From JAHBTB01 sp964451255 (GTDB lineage Bacteria > Armatimonadota > Fimbriimonadia > Fimbriimonadales > Fimbriimonadaceae): a stretch of 64,000 nt of DNA. The notes under the pieces were generated by a model. The model was not told the DNA's origin and did no database searches. It saw only the letters and a program-made list of their open reading frames with translations. The translations under genes were made by a program, and so were the position numbers. The stretch covers positions 682,001 to 746,000 of the forward strand of contig CAYVHL010000001.1 of assembly GCA_964451255.1 (NCBI GenBank), read 5' to 3'. This document shows positions 35,422 through 46,366 of the stretch, piece after piece (within the stretch, counting starts at the first letter, position 1; every line of letters begins with the position of its first letter).

Positions 35422-37602
35422 TTACCTGACCGCGTTGCGGACTGCCACCGTCCCGCGCACCGTCGTGATCTGCGGGTAGGGCACCGTCGTCTGCGGATAG
35501 TTGTGAATGGTCAAGACGACCTCCATGAGTTCGGACGAATCGTAGCTGACTGCCACGGCGTCGTTCGGCTCAGTGAATTGGAAGCGGTACGTCACGAAAA
35601 TGTTCCCTGGCGGGATCGGCTCGCCGTACCGGCTGTTGAACTCTATGTAACCGGCCCGGTAGCGCGCCTGGAGCACGCTGGACAGGAAGTTGGTGAAATC
35701 CATGGACTTCGGGTCGTAATTCGGGTTTGAGAACCCGAATAGCCCGGCCCAGTCCGGCTCCTTGCGATCGACGTAGTTGATCTTGTACTGATTCGGCCCG
35801 ACCGGGATGGATTCGACGTTCGGGATCCGGGAGTAACGCACCAAATGGCCGTAGTTGGGTCCGGGGGTCTGGTCGGGGCCGTAGACCTCGTCGCTGCCTG
35901 GAGTCACGCTGACACGGTGGAAGCGATAGCTCGGCGAGAGCGGGCCGGGTGTGTTGCCGGAACCGAACTGCGGATACTCGCCGAGGTAAATGCTCCTCTT
36001 CACACCGAACGGGCCTTCTTTTGTCGGCGCCTGGGCAGGGTTGGGCCACATGCCGTCCCACTGGTTCCACAGCCGGGCGAACCTTTCGTTGACCCCTGAG
36101 TACTGGTACCAGTCTTGGCCGGATTTATAGGTGGGGTCGGCCGGGGTCACGGCCGGGCCTGTGTCGACGCCCGGGTCGGCTCCGTTGCTGGGCACGCGGT
36201 CGTTTAGCCCGACGGCCTCGTCGGTGCCCCACTCGCGGATGTCCCAACTGGCGAGCAGTTTGCCAGCCTTGCCGTCCGGGACGACCGGCAGGAAGTAGTC
36301 CGGGCTAGTGGTTGCCCCAGAAAGGACAGACTTGAAGAACGGATAGGCCGCACCCTGCGATTTGAGCTGTTGGTAGAGCCCGGCGTCGAAATAGTCGCCC
36401 CCATACACCCCCAGGCCGCTCTCGACGAGGAAGCCGTCGGGGCCGGTTCGCAACACCAGGCTGCCGAGTTGAGGGTCGCTTGCCGGTCGCACCTGGCCTC
36501 CCGACAAGTTGCCGGGGCCCCACGATCCTGGCACCTGGCTAGGCCACAAAGTGACCGTCGGGTCAGCCCAGTTTCCGTACTGCGTGAGGAAGACGTCGGG
36601 GCCGATCTTGGCCGCGTTGTCGTTCTCCTCGCCAGCTCGGACGGCCAGCATGCCTTTCGTCGTCTCCGACGACACCCGCGCCGGTTGGAAGCGAACGGTC
36701 GAGCTGACGACCGGGTTCCCGGCGGCGTCGAACAACACCGAGTTGTTAGACTTGTTGAGCTCGGGGAGGATCATGTCGAACCGGCTCAGCTCGGTGACGA
36801 TACGTGCGGATCGGAGCCAGTTGCGAACCATCGCCGCTTTATCCGCCGGGTCGTAGGCCATCGGAGTGGCGTAGGCGGGCATCGGGACGTTCGGATCCAT
36901 GAAGTCGGGGTCCGAGTAGCCCGGCCCGCGCGTCGCCGGGTCGGCGTCGCGGTCGAGGTCGTAGAAATAGTCGCTGTTGACGACCCTTGTCGGCGTCCCG
37001 TTGACCATCACGAACTTGTAGGCCGGGACTTCCGCCCGATACAGGACGTACAGGTTGTCTTGGGACGCGGTCTGGGCCAGCCAGGTGCCGCCGGTGCCGT
37101 TCTTGTATGTCACCCACGGGTTGCGGTAGGCCGTGAATGGGTCGCGTAGGGCGACGAAGTACCGGACCACCGTGTCCCCGGCGCCCAACGGCAGGTTCAC
37201 CTGGCCTTTCGGCGCCTTGAGGGTCGGGTCGACCTTGCCGGTGTCCGGATCGGTGTAAGCGGTGCCGACGCGGCTGCCTGGGTCGCCTTGGGCGGGCGGG
37301 AAGATGTCCAGCTTGGTGTAAGGCAACAAGACTCGCCGGTCGGTGCCGTCAGAGCCCGGCAGGTGGACGGCGGTCATGCCGCCGATGCCGGTGTTGTCGC
37401 GCACGGCGGCAGAGTTCTTGATCTCGCGCTCGATGCGGGCGATGAGCGACCGGGCCTTGGCCTGGGCGTCGGCGTAGCCTTGCCCTGCCCTCGTCAAGTT
37501 GAAGCTCTGGATGACCGGCACAAAGATGATGGTCAGCAGGATGGCCATCACCGTCATCACGGTGAGGAGTTCGATCAATGAGAATCCGCGGCGTGAGCGC
37601 AT
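35422..37602 (-). CDS. Large PilW-like minor pilin
   Basis: A 726-aa prepilin beginning MRSRRGFSLIELLTVMTVM, a classic class III signal with cleavage after Gly6 and Glu11 at position +5. The helix is followed by QAKARSLIARIEREIKNSAA, the sort of arrangement seen in PilW and GspJ. The family norm is 200-350 aa. The frame is open upstream to 37755, but that stretch lies in the previous gene. It starts one base after the stop of the PilV-like gene. Confidence 0.82.
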   Translation of the reverse strand: MRSRRGFSLIELLTVMTVMAILLTIIFVPVIQSFNLTRAGQGYADAQAKARSLIARIEREIKNSAAVRDNTGIGGMTAVHLPGSDGTDRRVLLPYTKLDIFPPAQGDPGSRVGTAYTDPDTGKVDPTLKAPKGQVNLPLGAGDTVVRYFVALRDPFTAYRNPWVTYKNGTGGTWLAQTASQDNLYVLYRAEVPAYKFVMVNGTPTRVVNSDYFYDLDRDADPATRGPGYSDPDFMDPNVPMPAYATPMAYDPADKAAMVRNWLRSARIVTELSRFDMILPELNKSNNSVLFDAAGNPVVSSTVRFQPARVSSETTKGMLAVRAGEENDNAAKIGPDVFLTQYGNWADPTVTLWPSQVPGSWGPGNLSGGQVRPASDPQLGSLVLRTGPDGFLVESGLGVYGGDYFDAGLYQQLKSQGAAYPFFKSVLSGATTSPDYFLPVVPDGKAGKLLASWDIREWGTDEAVGLNDRVPSNGADPGVDTGPAVTPADPTYKSGQDWYQYSGVNERFARLWNQWDGMWPNPAQAPTKEGPFGVKRSIYLGEYPQFGSGNTPGPLSPSYRFHRVSVTPGSDEVYGPDQTPGPNYGHLVRYSRIPNVESIPVGPNQYKINYVDRKEPDWAGLFGFSNPNYDPKSMDFTNFLSSVLQARYRAGYIEFNSRYGEPIPPGNIFVTYRFQFTEPNDAVAVSYDSSELMEVVLTIHNYPQTTVPYPQITTVRGTVAVRNAVR

Positions 37603-37603
37603 G

Positions 37604-39723
37604 CTATTCGTTAGCCCCCGCTGAGAAGCTCTCCGTTTTGACGTGGCGCCAAGACTGCGCCCATGACATGAAGTTTTGATAGTTCTGCACTTGATCCGCA
37701 CCGAGTCGGAACGACGTCGGGTTCCAAAGGACTCGCGCCTTGAGCGACGCGCCACGCACCCTTCGGACGGAATAGCCGTTCAAACTGAAGTCAAACGTGA
37801 GCCCAGGGGGCAACTGATAATAGGCGAGGGTGACGCCGCCGATCGTCTCGCGTCCGCTGATCAAGAGGTCTTTGTCGAGGAGCGAGGTGACGGATGCGCC
37901 GTCGGTGACCCACATTTCGCCAGCGGTGACCTTCTGTCCAAAATCGGCCAGGGAGAAATACAGTCTGCTGGGGGATCCCCAACCAAACGACCCGCCGACG
38001 TAAGTCTCGCCAAGCTTCAGGCTGTCTGGCCCACCCGGATAGACGACGCGGTAGACGCTGGCCGCCTTGAGTATCTGCACGGCGTATTCGCCGCGCGCCA
38101 TGTAGAGGGCCCGAACCTGCCTGCCGCTTATGTCGATCGGCGCACCAAGGTTTGCGGACCAAGGGTTCGCCGGGTCGCCTGTGGGCAGAGCGACATAGGC
38201 TTGGAGGCCGGGGCCGCCATTGACGTTGCGGAAGTTGACGACGCCGTTGGACTTGTCCACCCAATAGGCGCTGTGGGTGTCGGCCTGGCTGTTCCCAAGC
38301 ACGATGCCACCGGTCTCGACGTCTTGCAGGATGAAGTCTTGGCTTCCGTTCGTGCCGGAAGCGTCGGGCGTCCACAACGACTGGTCTCCGGGGGCGCTTC
38401 CGCCGAGGCCCTTGTTAGGCAGGCCGTCCGCGCCGTTGCCTGACCTGGGCAGGATGGAGTTCACGGCGAGCTTGACGCTACCGACGCTGGGCACCCGGAA
38501 CTCGTCCCGGATGATCCTCCAGTCGTAGACCGTGTAATCAGCATTGGCTGCGAGGGGCACCGTTTCTCCTCCAGCGACCCTAACCTTCACAAAGGCCGCG
38601 GACGGATTGACCAGGACGGCGCCAAGGTTCGAGCTCAGCACCTTATACTGATAGGGGTTTCCAGCGTCCCAAGCCGACAAGTAGCCGACCTCGTCATAGA
38701 CGCGCTGGACGCGGACGGAGGACATGTCGGCGCCGACATACTTCGAAGGGTCGAAGCCGCCCCCGCCGTACAGACCCGACTTGGCGACCAGGCGCTTCAA
38801 CGATACGACCGTGTAAGGGCCGTCGTACACACCTGCGGTCATCGTGTTAGGGGCGATGTAAGCCGCGTCGCCAGGCTGGGCCAAAACGATGGCGTCGAAC
38901 TGGCGGATGCCTGCACCAGTGTCGTAGTTGAAGCTGAATTCGACCCGATAGGTCTGGCTCAGGTAGTTGCCGGTGGTGGCGCTACGGATCGAACTGATCC
39001 AGAGCTGGTCCTCACTTGCAAACGGCGACATACCGGAGTCGGTCGCGTCCTCGCCTGCCACGGCGTAGAACTGCCAGTCGCGGAACCGCGTGCCCCGCGC
39101 GTTCGGAACCCCGAAGTCTCGGTTCCCATAGCGCCAGACCATGTCGTTCCCGTAGATCTGCAACATGCCGGCCTGTCCGACGCCGGTGCCAGGGTCGACG
39201 CTGTAGTAGACCGGGGCGAAAAGGAGTTGTTTGAGGCTGCCGTACTGGGTGCCGACGGCGGCCGGTGGAGGAACCGGGCCTCCCTCGCCGATCACGCGGC
39301 TGACCTTGTTCGCGCCGCTCACCTTTCCCCAAAGGGCCCCGGCCACACCGCCTTGGACGACCCGGCCGTCGGCGTCGATCCGGCCGATGTTGTTGGCCAC
39401 GTCGTCAAGCGGAGGTTTCAGGTCGTTGGGGTCGATCGTGCTGTCGACGACTGTGAACGCGCCAGGCCCGAAGAACTGTACAGACGTCACCATCGAGGGG
39501 AGCTGCGCGGGGTGCCCCTGGATCCGTTGGNNNNNNNNNNGATCTCAGACCGGGCGAGCGACGTGGCCAACGTGTTGCCGGCCGTCAGGCGCAACGTGGC
39601 GAGCCCTGTCGGGAAGATCTGGACCACGGCCAAGATCCCCACGAGGAAGACCACGATCACGACCAGCAGCTCGATCAGGGTGGCACCCGACCTCCGCTTC
39701 CGGCGCATCAAGACACTTGCCAT
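37604..39723 (-). CDS. Large PilV-like minor pilin, interrupted by an assembly gap
   Basis: The N-terminal part (39541-39723) reads MASVLMRRKRRSGATLIELLVVIVVF, with the prepilin cleavage after Gly13 and Glu18 at +5, then SLARSEI just before the gap. On the other side the frame is open from the gap edge (QRIQGHPAQLPSMVTSV) to TAG at 37604. The join reads like a PilV protein, where a residue run of this sort follows the helix. Together about 700 aa. The ten Ns put the halves in different frames, which I take as an artefact of gap size. A GTG at 39738 is an alternative start. The downstream half is beta-rich with no named family. Confidence 0.75.
39531..39540. other. Assembly gap of ten Ns
   Basis: Ten Ns stand for an unknown stretch inside the PilV-like gene. 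If the gene is intact, the missing length must leave remainder 2 when divided by 3, since 61 whole codons end at 39541 and one odd base precedes the frame at 39530. Confidence 0.95.
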
Positions 39724-39770
39724 ACAAAAACCGTCCACTTACAAGTCCTTCGAAGCCAATCCGAACCAAC

Positions 39771-40670
39771 TCAGCGGGCCCGGCGCTGTCTCCAGGAGTA
39801 GTCGTACAGGGCACGAGAGTCCCATGTGCGCGCGCTGCCGCTCACGAACAGGACAAGATCCCGCTTGGTCGCTTGGGGCACACCTGGGTTCGCGCTGTTG
39901 TAATCCCGGAAATAACTGTCCCACGTCACCACCGTGTCTTCTGGCGGGTCGTTGTAGCCGAGTTGCCTCGGGTCGTCGTCCGCCGCGCCGGCGCCGCCTG
40001 ACGGGCCGATCGCATACTGCGACCAGAACCGCGCGTATCGCAGTTCTCGCTGCTTCGCGCCGCCCGAGATGGGCACCTCAGCGGTGTCGTAACCGCTCAC
40101 CGAATAGAAATCGACCGGATAAGAGTCGACGCCGCCGCAACGCGCCCCTGCCGCCACCGCCAAGACCGTCGTGTTCCAGCAGACGTTCCCGTCCGCGGGC
40201 CCGAATGCCTGCCTGGCCCCGAGCACGTCGTCGGCGTTGGAGACGATCCCGTCGCCGTTCAAGTCCATGATGGGCGCGCTACCGATCCCAGAGGGATCCA
40301 CGTTCGGGAACACGGCCTTTGTCGTCACCTCCGGGCCAGCCTGGTCATAAGCGGGTGTCAACGTCTTCAGCGAGTCCACCCGTTTGGGATAGAGATAGCC
40401 CTTGAGGCTGTTGGCGGGGATGACGTTCCCGGCGTCGGGGCCGCTCGTGTAAAGGGTCACGTAACCGAGCAACTGGGGAGGGTATCCGCCTTGGTCAGCG
40501 CGGTAGAGCTGGAGGGCCGACCGCAGGTTGTTCAGCGACGACATGTCGCTGTTCCTGTTGGCCGAGTCCTTCGCCCTGGCGTACACGGGGACGATGATCC
40601 CCGCCAAGATCGCGATGATGGCGATCACAGTCAACAGTTCTATTAGTGTGAACGCCCGTGTTTTGCTCAT
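39771..40670 (-). CDS. GspG-like pilin with a dockerin-like calcium loop
   Basis: A 299-aa prepilin beginning MSKTRAFTLIELLTVIAIIA (cleavage after Ala6, Glu11 at +5). The stretch after the helix, LNNLRSALQLYRADQGGYPP, is that of major pseudopilins. Near residues 135-147 it has DLNGDGIVSNADDV, a calcium-binding loop like those of dockerins. This may stabilise the pilin head with calcium, as is known for GspG by a different loop. The start at 40670 replaces a longer frame that would overlap the peptidase gene. It is probably the main or a core pilin of the cluster. Confidence 0.85.
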   Translation of the reverse strand: MSKTRAFTLIELLTVIAIIAILAGIIVPVYARAKDSANRNSDMSSLNNLRSALQLYRADQGGYPPQLLGYVTLYTSGPDAGNVIPANSLKGYLYPKRVDSLKTLTPAYDQAGPEVTTKAVFPNVDPSGIGSAPIMDLNGDGIVSNADDVLGARQAFGPADGNVCWNTTVLAVAAGARCGGVDSYPVDFYSVSGYDTAEVPISGGAKQRELRYARFWSQYAIGPSGGAGAADDDPRQLGYNDPPEDTVVTWDSYFRDYNSANPGVPQATKRDLVLFVSGSARTWDSRALYDYSWRQRRAR

Positions 40671-40731
40671 GGTGATGCTCTGCACCTTGCCGCAATCTTT
40701 GACGAGACTTGCTCGACGATTGTTCCGCGAC

Positions 40732-41763
40732 TTATTTTCCCCAAATATATCGGACATAGGCCTCCATCGCTTGGTTGATCGGACCCGCGAACAACATCGT
40801 CACGAGGGCGCCTGCTGCCAAATACGGTCCGAACGGGATCATCGTCGGTTCTACCTCAGGCTGGTCTTCAATCTCTTCGGTAGCCCTCGGGTTCTCCTTG
40901 AACCACCATTCGTACAGCTTCGGGATGAAGAGGCCGATGATGTCGACGCACAGCACATACCCCAGGCCGCTGAACAGCAACGATCCGATAGATTCTGGCT
41001 CATACGGGCCCTCATCTTCGTCCGCTTCATCGGGCGTCGGCTTGCGTCGCCGCAGGAGAAGCATCAACACTCCAAAGACCGCTCCCAGCGCGACCGCGAT
41101 CGCAAAGCTTGCCACGGCGCTCTGCCAAAGGAGCACCGCTCCGATACCGCGGGCCATTTTGATGTCCCCGTGCCCCATCGCGTCCTTACGGAAGAGGACC
41201 CGTCCGAGGAACGCGATCCCCCAGAGGACGGCGATCCCCATCAGCGCGCCCGCGACGCTCGACGGAATAGGCCCTTGCCAGGCCACCGGGTCCTTGAGCG
41301 CCCAGTAGCAGACGTTCATGCCCAACCCAAAGACGAGCATCGCCGCGTTCACTTCGTCGGGGATGATGTAGTACTGGATGTCGGTGCATATAGCGGCGAG
41401 CAAAGCGGCGGCGAAGCACATGTAGCCGATCGCCCTCACTACTTCTGAGGCGTCGTTATACGGCGCGACGACTAGGTGCTGGTGCCAGATGACGGCGAAG
41501 AGGGTGCCGTTCACCACTTCCACCACGAGGTAACGCGGGCTGATCGGCACGGAGCAGTTCTTACACTTTCCCCGCTGGACGAGCCAACTGAGGATGGGGA
41601 TCAGCTCGCCCCAAGACAAACGGTGCTTGCAGTGCGGGCAAAAGCTATTGCGCGGCTCGCTAATGGAGAGGCCGCGGGGAAGGCGGTAGATGACGACGTT
41701 GAGGAAGCTGCCGATCGCGGCTCCCACCCAAAACCCGACCAGGCTCGTCCACCCTGGGAACAT
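40732..41763 (-). CDS. pilD: Prepilin peptidase / N-methyltransferase
   Basis: Cleaves and methylates the prepilins in the inner membrane. The 343-aa protein has an N-terminal methylase domain with the zinc site CPHC...CKNC (Cys42, 45, 67, 70). A multi-helix aspartyl protease domain follows, with catalytic Asp128 (TDIQYYIIPDE) and Asp200 in the GHGD motif. A charged loop near residue 255 (PTPDEADEDEG) is unusual. AAGGAGG lies 10 nt before the ATG, a perfect ribosome-binding site. It heads the pilin operon after the pilC terminator. Confidence 0.95.
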   Translation of the reverse strand: MFPGWTSLVGFWVGAAIGSFLNVVIYRLPRGLSISEPRNSFCPHCKHRLSWGELIPILSWLVQRGKCKNCSVPISPRYLVVEVVNGTLFAVIWHQHLVVAPYNDASEVVRAIGYMCFAAALLAAICTDIQYYIIPDEVNAAMLVFGLGMNVCYWALKDPVAWQGPIPSSVAGALMGIAVLWGIAFLGRVLFRKDAMGHGDIKMARGIGAVLLWQSAVASFAIAVALGAVFGVLMLLLRRRKPTPDEADEDEGPYEPESIGSLLFSGLGYVLCVDIIGLFIPKLYEWWFKENPRATEEIEDQPEVEPTMIPFGPYLAAGALVTMLFAGPINQAMEAYVRYIWGK

Positions 41764-41816
41764 GGTTATTCGCCCTCCTTAGCGCCCACGCGTCGGAATA
41801 GGATACCCATCCTGGT

Positions 41817-41858
41817 AAAAATCGGAGGCCCCCGACCTTCTGTGTAGGTTCGGGGGCC
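41817..41858 (-). terminator. Terminator after pilC
   Basis: An imperfect stem (41827-41837 with 41848-41858, core GGCCCCCG/CGGGGGCC) is followed in the minus direction by TCCGATTTTT. It separates pilB-T-C from the pilD operon. Confidence 0.8.
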
Positions 41859-41878
41859 CTGATCAGGCTATCGGGCGG

Positions 41879-43111
41879 CTATTCCTCGCCGGCACCGGAC
41901 GACAGTTTCTCAATGACTTTGATGAGCGGCATGAACATCGCGATGACGATGAAGCCGACGACAAAGCCCAGCCCGATGATCAACAAGGGCTCAAGCGCGG
42001 CGGTGAGCGACGAAAGCGTGGCCTCCACCTCGTTCTCGTAGAAGTCCGCGATCTTCTGCAACATGTAGTCGAGTGAGCCAGACTCCTCGCCGACGCCGAT
42101 CATGTGCACGACCATCGGCGGGAACATGCGGCTGGCCTCCAGCGGGTCGCCAATGCGGTCGCCCTCTCGGATCCGGGCACGGGCGTCCAGGACGGCGTCG
42201 GCCATGATCGTGTTGCCGACCGTGCCCGCGACCGTCTCCATCGCCTGCAAGATGGGGACGCCCGAGGTGAGCAACGTGCCCATCGTGCGGGAGAACCGCG
42301 TCATGCAAACCTTGTGGTGCAAGGGTCCGAAGACCGGCACTTTCAGCTTGACCCGGTCCATCGTGCGCCGGCCAAACCGCGTCCCGACGAACAGTCGGTA
42401 GCCGAAGATGACCGCCAGCAAGACGATGATCATGACCGGGGCGTTGTGCGTCAGGTTGTGCGACAGGTCGAGCAGGAACTTGGTCATCGCCGGGAAGTCC
42501 TCTTCCTTCAGGCCGATGTCCTTAAACAGGTTAGCGAACTGCGGCACGACCCAGGCGACGAGGAAAATGACGATGACGAGCGCCGCGACCATGACGAGGA
42601 CCGGATAGGTCAACGCCGAAGTCACCTTGCGCCTCAGGGCGACGTCTTTCTCCAAGAAGTCGGAGAGCCGTTGCAACGACTCTTCGAGCACGCCGCCGAT
42701 CTCACCGGCTCGGATCAATCCGATGAAGAGGTTATTGAACGTCCGCGGGTGCCGCTGCATGGCGCGGCTGAGCGACTCGCCTCCCTCGACCCTTTCTCCG
42801 ACGTCCAGCAGGATGCGTTTGAGCTTGGGGTCGTCGGTCTGGCGTGACAGGACGTCCAGGCACCGGACGAGCGAGACGCCAGCGTCGACCATCGTCGAGA
42901 ACTGGCGGCAAAAGATCGCGAGTTTCTTGAGCTTGACCTTCCCGTAGCCCCGCGCCTTGGTCGTGGAGCCCTTCTTGATCATCGTGAGCTCGGTGATCTC
43001 GAGCCCTTGCTCTGTGAAGCGTTGCCGGAGACGTTCCTCTGACTCGGCCTCTGCGGTCCCCTTTTGGAGTCCGCCTGTCGCATCTTTGAATGTGTAGCTA
43101 AAGACGGGCAT
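41879..43111 (-). CDS. pilC: PilC inner-membrane platform protein
   Basis: Platform of the pilus motor. The 410-aa protein has two GspF domains (about residues 68-190 and 270-395) with three transmembrane segments and the typical FCRQFSTMVDAGVSLVRCLD and RFSRTMGTLLTSGVPILQAM repeats. The ribosome-binding site AAGGTGAG contains the pilT stop codon, so the two genes are tightly linked. Confidence 0.95.
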   Translation of the reverse strand: MPVFSYTFKDATGGLQKGTAEAESEERLRQRFTEQGLEITELTMIKKGSTTKARGYGKVKLKKLAIFCRQFSTMVDAGVSLVRCLDVLSRQTDDPKLKRILLDVGERVEGGESLSRAMQRHPRTFNNLFIGLIRAGEIGGVLEESLQRLSDFLEKDVALRRKVTSALTYPVLVMVAALVIVIFLVAWVVPQFANLFKDIGLKEEDFPAMTKFLLDLSHNLTHNAPVMIIVLLAVIFGYRLFVGTRFGRRTMDRVKLKVPVFGPLHHKVCMTRFSRTMGTLLTSGVPILQAMETVAGTVGNTIMADAVLDARARIREGDRIGDPLEASRMFPPMVVHMIGVGEESGSLDYMLQKIADFYENEVEATLSSLTAALEPLLIIGLGFVVGFIVIAMFMPLIKVIEKLSSGAGEE

Positions 43112-43119
43112 GCGTCATC

Positions 43120-44331
<1,212 letters not shown>

Positions 44332-44385
44332 GGCGTGTTGGTCTCGGATTCTGGAAATGTCAAGCGCACGAAGTGGCGATGTTTC

Positions 44386-44394
44386 ATTCTACCA
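44386..44394 (-). promoter_or_regulatory. Extended -10 promoter for pilT-pilC
   Basis: Minus-strand TGGTAGAAT: TGn plus a 5/6 -10 hexamer; transcription would begin about 48 nt before the pilT start. Confidence 0.5.
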
Positions 44395-44441
44395 AAGGAC
44401 TTGCCAGTTCGGGGTGGTCGAGGGTGAAACCAGTAGAGGAA

Positions 44442-46331
44442 TCAAGTGCCAGCCAAGCTCACCTTGTCTGCCGTCCACCGGATCGCGTCCTGATATTCCA
44501 CGCTCGCGCTGAAGCCGTCGGGGAACCGAATATGGATGTGGCCGAATGGCTGGACACCGAGTTGAAACATCTCACCCGCAAGCTGGGGGTCGGCGAGTTC
44601 CTTCTTGAAGAGCCCGACGGTGCTGTCCCGCAAGAGGTACGGAAGCCACACCTTTGACCTCTGCTCTGGGGTGACGTTGTAGCAACGCCTCTTGTCAGAA
44701 TCGACGACGAAGGTCGCCCCGGGAACAGTGCCCCCAGCCCAGCTCGTCCATGGGGACCCGTCCGAGTTGTCCAACCCCTGGGAGCATACGATGGCGAGGA
44801 GCCTGTTCCAGGCAATCTCAGTTAGCCGGCCGGACGAGAGTAACTCACTCACCTCGACCTCGTAACCCGTGTTATCGTTGTTAAACTGTGACCGCAAGAG
44901 TAGACTTGCCAGCTTAGATGTAGGGGCACTGAACCCTGCCGCACCGGCGGCGTCTGCCATCACCCTCAATTGGCGATACGCCAGTCGCCCGTTCTCTGCG
45001 CTCACCGTCCGCCAAACACTGCGTTCAAGTGCCGGGTCAACGGTGTTCTCTTCCGCGGCGATGGTATCCCGCGGACGAAAGAGCAGTATGCCTCCATGCT
45101 CCTTCAACTCAACCCATTTCGTCCAGACATCCCAAGCCGCCTTACGGTTTTCCCAGACACGCGATAGATCCGTCAGCAACGCGCCGGGCACATACCCGAC
45201 CCAAGGCCTGTCGGGGAGGATGTCTTCCAAGGTCGCACCCATAAGCGTGGACCGGGCCAGACGCTTTGCAACCACATCTGCCTCCTCGGCCGATTCGACC
45301 GGTGAGTCCTTGACGAGCTCTTTGGCCAGATACCGCACAGGAGCCTGCCCGTGGTCTCGACCAGGTGGAAGGAACCAATCCGGAACGGCGGTGTCATTAC
45401 CGGTGTCTTTCAGCTTGAGCGGCAGATATAGGGTCTGGGAGCCGCAAGCCAACCCTTGTGCGTCAAGGAAGCGAGCCACGAACTTGATTTGGTCAGTGTC
45501 CCGCCAACCCCAGACATAAACCGCCTCGGGCTGGCCGGGCCACTCCGTGACTTGCATGATGTTCTTGTAGAGATAGCTGTTTGTCTCTTTGAGCTGGGCT
45601 ACAAGCGGGTTGTTCGTCCGAAGCCACGCTAAGGAGCGGTGGAACGACGGCCAGTCGATACTGGTGTCGACGGGTGGGACGAGGTCTGTCACCCCGCCGT
45701 CGCTGCGGTAAAGGAGACGGGGTTCGCCCAGAGCCAACCCTGCGAGCCTTTCCTTCCCGCACGCCTTCGCCACCTGCTGCAGCACAAGTCCAGGCGCAAG
45801 GTCCCCGATGATCGACCTGTAGGTGGGCCTTTCTGTAGCATCGCTCGCAAGCGATCTGTTGATGAGTCTTGCCAACTCGAACTCGAAGTTCTTAAGTCTC
45901 TCCTTCGGCTCACCGAGGATCCGAATCGCCTCGCCCACAGAGTCAGTCAGCAAATGTCGGTGTTCCTCCTCGGCTGTCCGTCGGCCCTCTGGGCTTTGAA
46001 TGACGACAGCATCACCACCTTCATGCTTGACGGTTGCCTTCGTCAGCCAGGCCACATCTTCGCTGTCCAGTGGAAGCTTTCCCGTACCATAAAGCACGAT
46101 CCTTGCGATGCGGCCATTGGGTTGCCATCTACCGCCCGAGAGGGCCCCATCAGCGATAGCCTTGGCCCAACTCTCACCTGTGTCGACTAAGTTTTCATTC
46201 CCCGCACTTTGTGCATCGGTGTGGCTTGGCGGGGCAATGTTCGTGCCAGCATCAGTTCCGCACCAACCCCATGTTGGTACAAGCAACACCATGCTGATTG
46301 ACAATCCTTTGGTGAAGTTCGTGATAACCAA
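44442..46331 (-). CDS. Exported protein of unknown function between pilB and pilT
   Basis: A 629-aa protein with a short hydrophobic N-terminus (SISMVLLVPTWGWCG) that looks like a signal peptide; no lipobox. The rest is a mix of helices and strands without a motif I recognise. The start TTG at 46331 is uncertain; ATG 46292 would leave a very short signal. It lies 35 nt after pilB, so it could be co-transcribed. In general layout (N-terminal signal, a stretch like ...KERLAGLALGEPRLL..., two large domains) it resembles the exported STN protein at 55861-57954, which may make them distant paralogues. That is a visual impression only. Confidence 0.6.
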   Translation of the reverse strand: MVITNFTKGLSISMVLLVPTWGWCGTDAGTNIAPPSHTDAQSAGNENLVDTGESWAKAIADGALSGGRWQPNGRIARIVLYGTGKLPLDSEDVAWLTKATVKHEGGDAVVIQSPEGRRTAEEEHRHLLTDSVGEAIRILGEPKERLKNFEFELARLINRSLASDATERPTYRSIIGDLAPGLVLQQVAKACGKERLAGLALGEPRLLYRSDGGVTDLVPPVDTSIDWPSFHRSLAWLRTNNPLVAQLKETNSYLYKNIMQVTEWPGQPEAVYVWGWRDTDQIKFVARFLDAQGLACGSQTLYLPLKLKDTGNDTAVPDWFLPPGRDHGQAPVRYLAKELVKDSPVESAEEADVVAKRLARSTLMGATLEDILPDRPWVGYVPGALLTDLSRVWENRKAAWDVWTKWVELKEHGGILLFRPRDTIAAEENTVDPALERSVWRTVSAENGRLAYRQLRVMADAAGAAGFSAPTSKLASLLLRSQFNNDNTGYEVEVSELLSSGRLTEIAWNRLLAIVCSQGLDNSDGSPWTSWAGGTVPGATFVVDSDKRRCYNVTPEQRSKVWLPYLLRDSTVGLFKKELADPQLAGEMFQLGVQPFGHIHIRFPDGFSASVEYQDAIRWTADKVSLAGT

Positions 46332-46366
46332 AATGTAGAACGAACTCTGCTCCGAAAGCCTCCGGG

